Below, in pieces: positions 52,296-60,856 of a stretch of DNA of 64,000 bases (within the stretch, counting starts at the first letter, position 1; the number at the start of each line of letters is the position of its first letter). The position numbers and the translations under genes are program-made. This stretch comes from Bacillota bacterium (GTDB taxonomy: Bacteria; Bacillota; Clostridia; Lachnospirales; Lachnospiraceae). The notes beneath the pieces are model-generated. The model was given only the letters and a program-made list of their open reading frames with translations, did no database searches and was not told the DNA's origin. Where the stretch lies: positions 1-64,000 of the forward strand of contig JAEYPP010000015.1 in assembly GCA_023410575.1 (NCBI GenBank). The letters run 5' to 3'.

Positions 52296-52538
52296 TTACT
52301 CCTTGATATCAGGTGGACCAAATGAATAAATATCATGATAAGACTCAGTCTCATACTGATTTTGTGGTGGACGAAACATCAAACCTGTACAGTCAGTTGT
52401 AGAACTCGAATTACAAATATCAATGTCGTCTACATTATACTTGGCATCTGAATCAATTCGAAGTGTATTCGTTGTATTGACCTGATAATAATCATCAATC
52501 TTTACAACATTTTTATCTTTCATATCTTCACTTTTCAT
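52296..52538 (-). CDS. 80-residue acidic peptide with DCTGL and two Pro-Pro motifs
   Basis: A small Asp/Tyr/Ser-rich protein with two cysteines (IDICNSS and TTDCTGLMFRPPQNQ) and a second Pro-Pro pair near the end (FGPPDIKE). It has no signal peptide or membrane segment. GGAG nine bases upstream supports the ATG. It lies 55 bp after the propeptide-like gene and so falls under the tandem c-di-GMP riboswitches. It could be a substrate, partner or precursor peptide of that protein; no known family is recognised with confidence. Confidence 0.7.
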   Translation of the reverse strand: MKSEDMKDKNVVKIDDYYQVNTTNTLRIDSDAKYNVDDIDICNSSSTTDCTGLMFRPPQNQYETESYHDIYSFGPPDIKE

Positions 52539-52593
52539 TTTTCATCACTCCTCACTAACAGTATGGCAAATTTGGAGTGAAATATTCTATGTT

Positions 52594-53463
52594 TTAAAAA
52601 CTTGTGGAATCCTCGTAAATGATCTTTCCACTCATAGCATCAAGGACAGTTACATGTCCCATACTCCGATCCATCTTATTCCTTATGTAGCAATAATAAG
52701 CTAATACTGGTGCTGTACTGGATTGTTCAGCATAGATAATTAAGGAGGAACTAATTCTTGTAGCTTCAATAAACTGTTCTTGAATCAACTGTTTGATCTC
52801 ACTTACAGAAAGTTTTGGCGTTGTCGTAGGAACTGCCTTTTTTATGAGTTTATTATCAATGATACATGATTGTAGAGAGGAAGTCTTTCCAGTATGATCT
52901 GCTGAAATTGTAATATTGTAACCAAGAACCTCAATACTATCATAATACTGTTTGAATGTAAAAGTCTTACCATATCTGTCTTCGTTTTCCTCATCAAGAA
53001 TGAATTGAGTGTTGGGATCTTCTAATCCTAATAAAGTTTTAACACTGTAGAGGGAAATTAATGCATCTTCTGCAGTCTTAACTGTAATATTACTAAACTT
53101 ACCCTGAATGGAAGTAACATATTGATTCCTATCATCATATTTGACTACAAGAGGAATACTCGAAGCTTTATTCATAGCTTCTAGGTCATTCATATCGTTA
53201 TCGTGAACAAGATTTATATCAAGGTATAGCTCATCATTAGTTGTAGACTCATCATTTAACATCGTATCATGATTGGTATTTATCGAATTATAATTCGTCT
53301 CAGAATTTCCATCATCAGAAGTATTGTATCTACCCACTGTTCGATCGATTAATGCATTCTCATTCCACGAATTATTTCCCACACTATTAGGGTACGTATT
53401 CTGAACATTGACAGGCACTTTTGTATTGAATGCGAACTTCTTAAATACATTTAAAACTTTCAT
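52594..53463 (-). CDS. Thermolysin-propeptide-like (FTP/PepSY) protein without a protease domain
   Basis: A 289-residue protein. The N-terminal 110 residues are low-complexity, rich in Asn, Asp, Thr and Ser. Residues about 115-290 follow the propeptide layout of M4 (thermolysin-type) peptidases: VTSIQGKFSNI, an FTP-like segment around FTFKQYYDSIEVLGYNITISAD, then a PepSY-like segment ending VTVLDAMSGKIIYED. The HExxH catalytic domain is absent. No signal peptide is evident. The ATG at 53463 follows AGGAGG; the longer frame runs through the riboswitch and is rejected. It may be a stand-alone inhibitor or chaperone of a protease, under c-di-GMP control. Confidence 0.75.
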   Translation of the reverse strand: MKVLNVFKKFAFNTKVPVNVQNTYPNSVGNNSWNENALIDRTVGRYNTSDDGNSETNYNSINTNHDTMLNDESTTNDELYLDINLVHDNDMNDLEAMNKASSIPLVVKYDDRNQYVTSIQGKFSNITVKTAEDALISLYSVKTLLGLEDPNTQFILDEENEDRYGKTFTFKQYYDSIEVLGYNITISADHTGKTSSLQSCIIDNKLIKKAVPTTTPKLSVSEIKQLIQEQFIEATRISSSLIIYAEQSSTAPVLAYYCYIRNKMDRSMGHVTVLDAMSGKIIYEDSTSF

Positions 53464-53515
53464 TATGAACCTCCTTTTACCTTCTACCTTCCTAGTAGCT
53501 AATACGATACTCTTG

Positions 53516-53552
53516 AAAAAAAAATAACTGCAAAGTGATTTACACTTTGCAG
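53516..53552 (-). terminator. Expression-platform terminator of the proximal c-di-GMP riboswitch
   Basis: ctgcaaagtg (53528-53537) and cactttgcag (53543-53552) form a perfect 10-bp stem followed on the minus strand by TTATTTTTTTTT. Its first arm shares bases 53549-53552 with the aptamer's 3' end, so the folded aptamer should compete with it. Confidence 0.88.
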
Positions 53553-53635
53553 CCGAACGGTCATAAAAACATAGCATAATGTTTTCTTAGACTTCAAACT
53601 TTGCGTCCTTACATTTCTGTAAGTTTGCCACTTCA
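53549..53635 (-). promoter_or_regulatory. c-di-GMP-I (GEMM-I) riboswitch, proximal copy
   Basis: On the minus strand the order is GGCAAAC, a GAAA-capped hairpin (cttaca/tgtaag), GGACGCAAAG, a GAAGTCTAAG segment, and ATGACCGTTCGGCTGC. This matches the conserved core of the class I c-di-GMP aptamer. Overlap with the terminator suggests that ligand binding turns the gene on, but that direction is inferred. Confidence 0.93.
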
Positions 53636-53739
53636 CTAATTTTTGATTGTAAAGCGAACCCTCCTTTGACATGTACCTAAATCCTTAATACTCATAACCC
53701 TTACAATTGAATGATTTGCCGTCTAAGATCCTGCGGAGC

Positions 53740-53790
53740 CTTTTTTATTGAATAGGGAAGTTCAAAGAACTTTCCTATTCAATAAAAAAG
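53740..53790. repeat. Palindrome joined to riboswitch terminator
   Basis: cttttttattgaatagg... (53740-53763) and its complement (53767-53790) differ at one base. The T run at one end doubles as the U-tract of the distal riboswitch terminator. A sister palindrome lies at 26982-27031. Confidence 0.85.
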
Positions 53791-53818
53791 CTGCAAAGTA
53801 AAATTACACTTTGCAGCT
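53783..53818 (-). terminator. Expression-platform terminator of the distal c-di-GMP riboswitch
   Basis: agctgcaaagt and actttgcagct pair around an eight-base AT-rich loop and are followed on the minus strand by TTTTTT. The stem is close in sequence to that of the proximal terminator. Confidence 0.88.
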
Positions 53819-53899
53819 GAACGGTCATAAAAACTAAATTAACTGTTTTCTTAGACTTCAAACTTTGCGTCCTCATATTTCTATAAGTTTGCCAGTTCT
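53813..53899 (-). promoter_or_regulatory. c-di-GMP-I (GEMM-I) riboswitch, distal copy
   Basis: Same order as the proximal copy: GGCAAAC, GAAA-capped hairpin (ttat/atga region), GGACGCAAAG, GAAGTCTAAG, and ATGACCGTTCAGCTGC. The conserved bases are identical while hairpin stems differ, as expected for two functional aptamers rather than a fresh duplication. Confidence 0.92.
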
Positions 53900-53914
53900 T
53901 AAATTGTTATATTA

Positions 53915-53944
53915 ATTATAACGGTTTATGATGAGATATGTCAA
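53915..53944 (-). promoter_or_regulatory. Promoter for the tandem riboswitch transcript
   Basis: On the minus strand TTGACA (53939-53944), an 18-base spacer and TATAAT (53915-53920), both consensus, about 20 bp before the distal aptamer. I see no second promoter between the two aptamers. Confidence 0.88.
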
Positions 53945-53999
53945 GATGTTTTGTTATATTTTACTAAATCACTATGCCTACTATATGGTAACGTAATAA

Positions 54000-55790
54000 T
54001 TATGCCTCTTTTAAAAAATCAAATTGTGACATATAAAGATTATAATACTCTCCTTTTACTTTCATTAACTGATCATGATTTCCTTGTTCCTCAATGCAGC
54101 CATGATCCACATACATAATGCAATCAGCATTTTTTATTGTTGAAAGACGATGCGCAATAATAAATGATGTTCTTCCTACAAGTAGTCTGCTTAAGCCTTT
54201 TTGCAACAAGATTTCAGTCTCTGTATCAATACTTGAGGTTGCTTCATCTAAAATCAAGATTTTAGGATTGGCAAGAAGTGCTCTAGCAAATGAAATTAAC
54301 TGACGTTGACCAGCAGAAAGTCTACTACCACGTTCATTGACCTGTGTATGGTATCCGTCCTCCATTGCCATAATAAACTCATGAGCACATACTGTTTTTG
54401 CCGCATTTACAACATCTTCATCTGTTGCCTGCATATTTCCATAACGAATATTATCCATAATTGTACCAGTAAAGATAAAGCTGTCCTGCATCATAACACC
54501 CATCTGACTTCGCAATGACTTCAAAGTTACTTTCGAAATGTCAATACCGTCAATAAGAATCTGTCCGGAGTCTACATTATAAAATCGACTAATTAAGTTC
54601 ACAATCGTAGTTTTTCCCGCTCCCGTTGGACCTACTATAGCATATGTTTCTCCTTGCTTTACTTTAAAGTTGATACAATTTAATATGGTCTGCCCATCCT
54701 CATAACTAAACACCACATCCTTAAATTCTACTTCACCCTTTACTTCAGGCATTAGAAAAGCATCTGGCTCATCCTTTACGTTAACTTCCTCATCAATTGT
54801 TTCAAAAATACGCTCCAGATAGGAGATTGCGGTCAATAAGGAATTGTAAAATCCAGCGAGTGTATTAATAGGAGCCCAAAAGCGGCTAATGTATGAGGTA
54901 AATGCAATTAGTACACCTACAGTTAAAGTAGCATCTGGACTTAATATCCACCGTACACCAAATACACATACAACACATGTGGTAATGGTTGAAATAATAT
55001 CAATACTTGGCCACATAATAAAGTTATACATAACTGCTCTCATCCAGGCTTTCCGATAGTTTTTACTGAGCTGATTAAAAATTCCCGTATTTTCTTTTTC
55101 TCGTACAAACGACTGAGTCACTCGTATACCGTTGATACTCTCTGCAATATAGGCATTTAAATTGGACTGCTTATTACTCTGAATCTGCCAGGAACGACGT
55201 TGTCTCTTCTTGATAAAAACAATGACAACTGCAAGTATTGGTAAACCGCACATACAAATCAGCGTTAACTTCACATCCAAAAAGAGCATAAATAACAGTA
55301 TAAAAAATAAATTACATAAATCCGTAATTGTATTGACAATACCATTACTCAACAAGTCACTTAGGCTATTCACATAATTTACAACTCTCACCTGAATCTT
55401 TCCATGTGGACGGTCATCATAATAAGAAAAAGGTAGCTCCTGTAGATGTACGAATATATCAGAGCGGATATCATGTACAATATTCTGTCCAATCACGCTC
55501 ATTGTTTTAATCCTAATTCGAAGGGCAAATGCAGAAAATAATGCAATCAATAAGGTTATAACACTATAAATAATAATTGTTTTCATGTCCTTATCTGGTA
55601 TACAAACATCCATGACCTTACTAATAAAGATTGGTACTAACATTGTCGATGCCGATGATAATAACATAACAAGGATAACTCCTACCATCTTTCTCCCATA
55701 CGGTTTTATGTAAGCTGTTAATCGTTTTAACTGATTTGCATCAAAACTATCTTCTAAAACTTCATCCACATCATATCGATTACGTGCCAT
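54000..55790 (-). CDS. ABC exporter subunit with canonical catalytic site
   Basis: A 596-residue half-transporter: six membrane helices (residues about 35-330) then an ATPase. Walker A GPTGAGKTT, a degenerate signature RLSAGQRQ, and Walker B ILILDEATSSID with the catalytic Glu. It starts two bases after its partner ends, so the pair is translated together. Such heterodimers (BmrCD, TM287/288 type) export drugs, lipids or peptides. Confidence 0.93.
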   Translation of the reverse strand: MARNRYDVDEVLEDSFDANQLKRLTAYIKPYGRKMVGVILVMLLSSASTMLVPIFISKVMDVCIPDKDMKTIIIYSVITLLIALFSAFALRIRIKTMSVIGQNIVHDIRSDIFVHLQELPFSYYDDRPHGKIQVRVVNYVNSLSDLLSNGIVNTITDLCNLFFILLFMLFLDVKLTLICMCGLPILAVVIVFIKKRQRRSWQIQSNKQSNLNAYIAESINGIRVTQSFVREKENTGIFNQLSKNYRKAWMRAVMYNFIMWPSIDIISTITTCVVCVFGVRWILSPDATLTVGVLIAFTSYISRFWAPINTLAGFYNSLLTAISYLERIFETIDEEVNVKDEPDAFLMPEVKGEVEFKDVVFSYEDGQTILNCINFKVKQGETYAIVGPTGAGKTTIVNLISRFYNVDSGQILIDGIDISKVTLKSLRSQMGVMMQDSFIFTGTIMDNIRYGNMQATDEDVVNAAKTVCAHEFIMAMEDGYHTQVNERGSRLSAGQRQLISFARALLANPKILILDEATSSIDTETEILLQKGLSRLLVGRTSFIIAHRLSTIKNADCIMYVDHGCIEEQGNHDQLMKVKGEYYNLYMSQFDFLKEA

Positions 55791-55792
55791 AG

Positions 55793-57544
55793 CTATTTTC
55801 CCCCTTTCTTTAATAGTATTGTTTTGGGGATTTCACCATATTGATTACGAAAAGCACTCGCATAATAACCGCCTGCATCTACTAGTTGTTCATGCGTCCC
55901 CTGTTCAACAATTCTGCCATGGTCCAAAACTAAGATTAAGTCGGAATCCTTAATGGAAGAAATACGATGTGCGATAATAAATGTAGTACATGATTTCATA
56001 CTTTTTAGTTGCTTTTGGATAAAGCTTTCAGTCTCCATATCAACAGCTGAAGTAGTATCATCCAAGATTAAGATGGAAGGTTCCTTTATTAATGCACGTG
56101 CAAGCGAAATTCTCTGCTTCTGCCCGCCAGATAGTCCAACTCCACGCTCGCCAACAATGGTATCATACCCTTCCGGCAATGCCATAATAAATTCATCTGC
56201 ATCCGCCATAATCGCAGCATTCTTCACCTCATCAAACGTGCTGTCTGGCCTTCCATATGCTATATTTCCTTCAATTGTATCCGAAAAAAGAAACACATCC
56301 TGCATCGCCATACCAATATTGTCTCGAAGATAATACAAATCGATATCTTTCACATTGACTCCGTCCACAAGAACGTCACCAGAAGTTGTATCATAAAAAC
56401 GGCAAAGTAAATTCATAATTGTTGATTTACCAGAACCCGTAGAACCAATAATTCCAACAGTCTGTCCTGGTTCTACCTTAAAGCTAATATCCATAACAAT
56501 ATCTTCATCATCTGCACGATAAAATACTTGCTTAAACTCTACTCCACCCTTAATATGATCCCGAACTGCTCCTACCATTGGTGATTTAATCGTTGGTTCT
56601 TCCACATAGGTTTTGTAAACTTTATCTACAGAAGTTATAAAATTACTAATATCGTTCACAAGCCAACCTGCCATGCGCAATGGGACATTCAGCATCCATA
56701 AGTATCCATTTACTATGACAAGCTGTCCTAAAGTTATCTCATCATGAATTACCATATAACCACCATATAGAATTAAAATTATCGTCAGCACGTAAGACAA
56801 TACTTCAAAAATCGGAACATATTTCATCCATACCCTAGAAGCCAAAACTTGTGCCAAACGGAATTTATTATTTTCCTCCTCAAACTTTTGAATCTCATAA
56901 TCCTCTTTTGCAAAAGCTTTCACTACTCGATTGCCACTGACATTCTCTTGTACTAGTGCATTGAGAGAAGAAAAACAGTCACGTGTTCTTTTAAAAGCAG
57001 GATGTACTTCCTTTGACTGTAGAATTGTAGTAAGAGCAGTGAATGGTAAAACGATTACCATACATAATGCAAGTTTTACATTTACCGTAAATATCATAAT
57101 GAGTGCAAATACAAACATAAGAACATTCTGACATACCATGTAAATTACATAAGCAACAAAATGTCGAATTGCATCCATATCTCCCGTTTGGCGACTCATC
57201 AAATCACCAGTTCTCTTCTTATTGTAAAATGCAAAGTCTTCTTCTAATAATTTGCGATATACTTTATCTCGCATATCATATAGAACACCCTGAGACGCAG
57301 TTTCAAATAAGAATTGAAATAAGTATCGGATGATACTAATTGCTATTGTTGTTCCAATTAAACAACCAATCAGTGGTAACAATAATGATTGGTCCCCTCC
57401 ACGAATTACTTTATCAACAATCTCACCTGATACATAAGGATTTACAACTGATAATACAGATACAATCATGGTCAGAAATAATCCAATCAGCATAAACTTG
57501 CGGTATTTTTTCAAAAATGAAAAAAACCATTTCATTGGTGTCAT
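55793..57544 (-). CDS. ABC exporter subunit with degenerate catalytic site
   Basis: A 583-residue half-transporter: six membrane helices, then Walker A GSTGSGKST, canonical signature GLSGGQKQR, but Walker B LILDDTTSAVD, in which the catalytic Glu is Asp. This asymmetry with the downstream partner is the mark of heterodimeric exporters with one active ATP site. GGGGGG precedes the ATG. A divergent AraC-family gene lies 280 bp away and may regulate it. Confidence 0.93.
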   Translation of the reverse strand: MTPMKWFFSFLKKYRKFMLIGLFLTMIVSVLSVVNPYVSGEIVDKVIRGGDQSLLLPLIGCLIGTTIAISIIRYLFQFLFETASQGVLYDMRDKVYRKLLEEDFAFYNKKRTGDLMSRQTGDMDAIRHFVAYVIYMVCQNVLMFVFALIMIFTVNVKLALCMVIVLPFTALTTILQSKEVHPAFKRTRDCFSSLNALVQENVSGNRVVKAFAKEDYEIQKFEEENNKFRLAQVLASRVWMKYVPIFEVLSYVLTIILILYGGYMVIHDEITLGQLVIVNGYLWMLNVPLRMAGWLVNDISNFITSVDKVYKTYVEEPTIKSPMVGAVRDHIKGGVEFKQVFYRADDEDIVMDISFKVEPGQTVGIIGSTGSGKSTIMNLLCRFYDTTSGDVLVDGVNVKDIDLYYLRDNIGMAMQDVFLFSDTIEGNIAYGRPDSTFDEVKNAAIMADADEFIMALPEGYDTIVGERGVGLSGGQKQRISLARALIKEPSILILDDTTSAVDMETESFIQKQLKSMKSCTTFIIAHRISSIKDSDLILVLDHGRIVEQGTHEQLVDAGGYYASAFRNQYGEIPKTILLKKGGK

Positions 57545-57821
57545 ATGAACTTTCCCCCCTCGTAGTTACATTCTTTTGGCTGATTATCACTTACATAATC
57601 TATCGTATATTTTTTTCTGCAATAATAAAATGTAAAATCTTGCGACATTGATGTATGTTTTTGTGATAACTGAAAGAAAAAGATAAGTAATAATTTACAA
57701 GGGAATAAAAAAAAGATAAAATAAGATGATAGTAGTGTAAAAAAGAAAATTCACCTAATAATGATTGCCTAGCTAACAGATTAGCTGTGATGAATTACAT
57801 AGAATAAGGAGTTAAGAAACA

Positions 57822-58655
57822 ATGGATTGTGATAATAATCTAGTAACAGAAATTGATCCTACCTTTCTTTTTACTTGGAAAGGTACAAGAAATAAATATG
57901 TAGAAAAGTATCATAACCACGATTACATTGAGATGGCCTTTATACTTTCTGGTAGTGGTAATTATAAAATTGATGATGCTATTTATGATGTAAAGGAAGG
58001 CGATGTGTTGATTTTAAATCCAGGAGTAAAGCATCAATCCATTTTATCTTCTCCTTCCACTCCTACGACTGAGTTTTTTGTTGGTTTTACAGATATCAAG
58101 ATGAGAAACTGTCCAGCAAATGTTCTGCTTTTAAAAAATAATAGCCCCGTTTTTCATACTACTGGAGATTTACGTCAAAAACTCTTCCAACTTTGTATGT
58201 CAATTGCTGCAGAATACTCAGTATGTGAGGAAGGACGATATTACATGTTAAAGTCTTATTTAGTCCAAATGTTACTGTTAATCATCCGCGAACAGACGAA
58301 TCCAGTTACGATCTCAACAGGATATTCCTTTGATTCTACAAACAAAAAGTATATCGTAGAGCGTATTGCAAACTATCTGCAGGAACATTATAGCGAAAAA
58401 ATCTCATTGGATCAAATTGCTGAAAATATGTATCTCAGCCCATTTTATATTTCAAAAATATTTAAGTCTGAGACAGGTGATGCACCGATTCGACATTTAA
58501 TCAATATTCGCTTAGATCACGCAATGGAACTCTTAAAAAGTGGGTTTCAGGGCAGTATTAAAGAAATTGCTATAAAAGTCGGTTATGAGGATGTATATCA
58601 CTTCAGTAAGGCATTTAAGAAAAAATATGGAGTCTCTCCTTCTCAAGTTCGATAG
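57822..58655 (+). CDS. AraC-family transcriptional regulator
   Basis: A 277-residue protein. The N-terminal cupin contains YHNHDYIEMAFILSGSG and GDVLILNPGVKHQ, while the C-terminal HTH pair has ISLDQIAENMYLSPFYISKIFKSETG and VGYEDVYHFSKAFKKKYGVSP. Divergent from the ABC exporter, it is the likely activator of that pair. AAGGAG precedes the ATG. Confidence 0.92.
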   Translation: MDCDNNLVTEIDPTFLFTWKGTRNKYVEKYHNHDYIEMAFILSGSGNYKIDDAIYDVKEGDVLILNPGVKHQSILSSPSTPTTEFFVGFTDIKMRNCPANVLLLKNNSPVFHTTGDLRQKLFQLCMSIAAEYSVCEEGRYYMLKSYLVQMLLLIIREQTNPVTISTGYSFDSTNKKYIVERIANYLQEHYSEKISLDQIAENMYLSPFYISKIFKSETGDAPIRHLINIRLDHAMELLKSGFQGSIKEIAIKVGYEDVYHFSKAFKKKYGVSPSQVR

Positions 58656-58690
58656 AGGCTACATACTTTCTGCAATGAATTCAAACAAAA

Positions 58691-58863
58691 GGGACTGCGG
58701 CACTAACTGAGTATTGTATAAAAGAATGAAGGGCGATGGTATTTTTCGGAGTGCCTTACAAGTCCCCACACGCACTTTGTGGGGCTTGTGAGCGTAGCGC
58801 TACAGCGAAAATATACCATCAACCTTCATTCTTTATTAATACTGCTCTTAGTGCGACAGTCCC
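58691..58863. repeat. Long hairpin element, full copy
   Basis: The ends (gggactgcggcactaa and ttagtgcgacagtccc) and a 40-bp inner stem pair, closing on the core ccttacaagtccccaca/tgtggggcttgtgagc. The ends and core match the copy at 17413, while the inner stem is different in sequence but still paired. It lies between convergent AraC and amt genes and may terminate both. Confidence 0.88.
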
Positions 58864-58875
58864 CTTCATTCTTAT

Positions 58876-60621
58876 TTACTCTTCATCTTGAAGAGCATCA
58901 TAGCCATGTTCCTTTGTACGAATCTTTATAACATCTTCTACATCATAGATAAAGATTTTTCCATCACCAATATTTCCTGTATAAAGAACATTTTGAACCG
59001 TTTCAATTAAGGTTTGTAATGGTATCTTACAAATGATAACATCTACTTTCACCTTCGGAAGCAATCTTGTTTCCATAGGGTTACCTCTAAAATAGATTGG
59101 TTGCCCTTTTTGCATGCCATAACCTAATACATTTGTAACCGTTAGCCCAGTGATACCAACCTTTTCCAATGCGTCCTGAAGATCAGAAAACCGCGTTTGG
59201 TTTGTTATAATTGAAACCATTGTCATCTTTGCACCTTGACGAACTTCACCAACTACTGGAATAGCTACATCTGGTGATATAGTTTTTTCGACTATATTTT
59301 TCGTTTTGTCATCTGAATTAATTGCATTCATACCTTTTGCTAATTCTGTTACTGCAGTTACCTGAGCAAAATCAGGATACGCCATATTTCCATGTTCTCC
59401 GATATCAAGACCTGCAATCTCTTCCTCTCTGGATACTCGGATACCTATTGTTTTCTTTATAAATAGCCAAACAAGCAATGTTGTAATGAATACAAATGCT
59501 CCTACAGCAAGTATACCTACGAACTGTACACCAAGTAACTTAATTCCGCCTCCATAAAACAGACCGTTCTTAGTAGATAAGCTTGTAACGCCCTCTTTTG
59601 CAAATAAACCAACACATAGGGTACCGAATATGCCGCAACATAAATGAACCGATGTTGCTCCAACTGGATCATCCACCTTGATACGATCAAAGAATAGTAC
59701 AGCAAAAACAACAAGAATTCCTGAAATTGCACCGATTAAGAAAGAAACTCCAATACTTACGTATGCACAACTACCAGTAATACCGACAAGACCTGCAAGG
59801 CATCCATTAATTGTCATACCAAGATCTGGCTTACCAATAAAAATCCACGAGGTTACTGTAGAAGTAAGTATTGCAGCAATAGCTGCTGTATTCGTTGTCA
59901 TAAGTATATGCATAACATCTCCTGGATTCTGAAATGACATAGTAGAACCAGGATTGAAACCAAACCAACCAAGCCATAATACAAAAAGTCCGATTACTGC
60001 TAAAGACATACTATGACCAGGAATCGCTTTTGCCTTACCATCTTTACCATATTTACCAATACGTGGGCCTAGAATCAAAGCACCAGAAAGAGCTGCCCAT
60101 CCACCTACAGAGTGTACTACAGTATCTCCTGCAAAATCCAAAAATCCAAGTTGAGCCAGCCAGCCGCCGCCCCATACCCAGTGACCAATGATAGGGTAAA
60201 TGACAAGCGTTAATACGAAGGAAAAGATTATAAAAGAAATGTATTTGACACGTTCTGCGACTGCACCAGATACAATAGTCGCTGCAGTTCCACAAAATAC
60301 TAATTGAAAAAAGAATTTTCCCCAGAAAGGAACATTTTGTGTCAACGTATTATCGTAAAAAGAAAGATCTGAACTTCCTAATATAAAAAGATTCTGCGTT
60401 CCAATGAATGGATTATCTCCACCAAACATAATTCCCCAACCAAGTAATAAAAAACCAAGAGAGGAAATCGCAAATACAATAAAATTCTTCGATAGAATAT
60501 TTACAGTATTTTTTGCTCTTGCAAATCCTGCTTCTACAGCTGCAAAACCTAAGTTCATAAAGAAAACAAGGATAGCTGCTAGCAATACCCACATAGTATC
60601 AATTATCATCGTCGTATTCAT
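58876..60621 (-). CDS. Ammonium channel fused to a P-II signalling domain
   Basis: A 581-residue fusion. Residues 1-410 are an Amt channel of about 11 helices, with the twin-histidine pore in DTVVHSVGGWAAL and GATSVHLCCGIFG. After a linker, residues about 462-575 are a GlnB/GlnK domain (MTMVSIITNQTRFSDLQDALEKVGI, VLGYGMQKGQPIYFRGN, LLPKVKVDVIICK, IGDGKIFIYDVEDVIKIRT). Free GlnK normally plugs AmtB when nitrogen is plentiful; fusion would make this intramolecular. The T-loop Tyr that is uridylylated in enteric GlnK is replaced (RGNPMET), so control by nucleotide and 2-oxoglutarate binding alone is likely. AGGAGG-like site before the ATG. Confidence 0.93.
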   Translation of the reverse strand: MNTTMIIDTMWVLLAAILVFFMNLGFAAVEAGFARAKNTVNILSKNFIVFAISSLGFLLLGWGIMFGGDNPFIGTQNLFILGSSDLSFYDNTLTQNVPFWGKFFFQLVFCGTAATIVSGAVAERVKYISFIIFSFVLTLVIYPIIGHWVWGGGWLAQLGFLDFAGDTVVHSVGGWAALSGALILGPRIGKYGKDGKAKAIPGHSMSLAVIGLFVLWLGWFGFNPGSTMSFQNPGDVMHILMTTNTAAIAAILTSTVTSWIFIGKPDLGMTINGCLAGLVGITGSCAYVSIGVSFLIGAISGILVVFAVLFFDRIKVDDPVGATSVHLCCGIFGTLCVGLFAKEGVTSLSTKNGLFYGGGIKLLGVQFVGILAVGAFVFITTLLVWLFIKKTIGIRVSREEEIAGLDIGEHGNMAYPDFAQVTAVTELAKGMNAINSDDKTKNIVEKTISPDVAIPVVGEVRQGAKMTMVSIITNQTRFSDLQDALEKVGITGLTVTNVLGYGMQKGQPIYFRGNPMETRLLPKVKVDVIICKIPLQTLIETVQNVLYTGNIGDGKIFIYDVEDVIKIRTKEHGYDALQDEE

Positions 60622-60810
60622 ATAAACACCTCCAATTTTATTTTTTCTGTGTTATGAACTTCTCTTCCTTTTATCTTGGTGTACTGTTTTTTTGTAATCA
60701 TGACAATCTTTTGTTTTTTATCTTATATCTAACGGTAATTTGTAACATTAATGCTTAGTAATATTCCTCCCTCCTTATCAACAAGATGAAGCATTTTACT
60801 TGTCTTAAAC

Positions 60811-60856
60811 AACAAAAGAGGCGCCAGAAGAATTAACTTCTGACGCCTTTGTCGTT
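60811..60856. terminator. Hairpin in the amt leader region
   Basis: aggcgccagaag and cttctgacgcct pair (one mismatch) around aattaa, flanked by acaaaag and cttttgt. On the minus strand it would lie about 190 bases upstream of the amt start, with a weak T-rich tail (tcttttgttgttt). It could be a nitrogen-responsive attenuator. The rest of the 880-bp gap (60857-61442) is AT-rich with no gene seen. Confidence 0.5.

Noticed and set aside
53464..53577. N-terminal extension of the propeptide-like protein
   Set aside because: These codons overlap the riboswitch and its terminator; AGGAGG lies just before the ATG at 53463.
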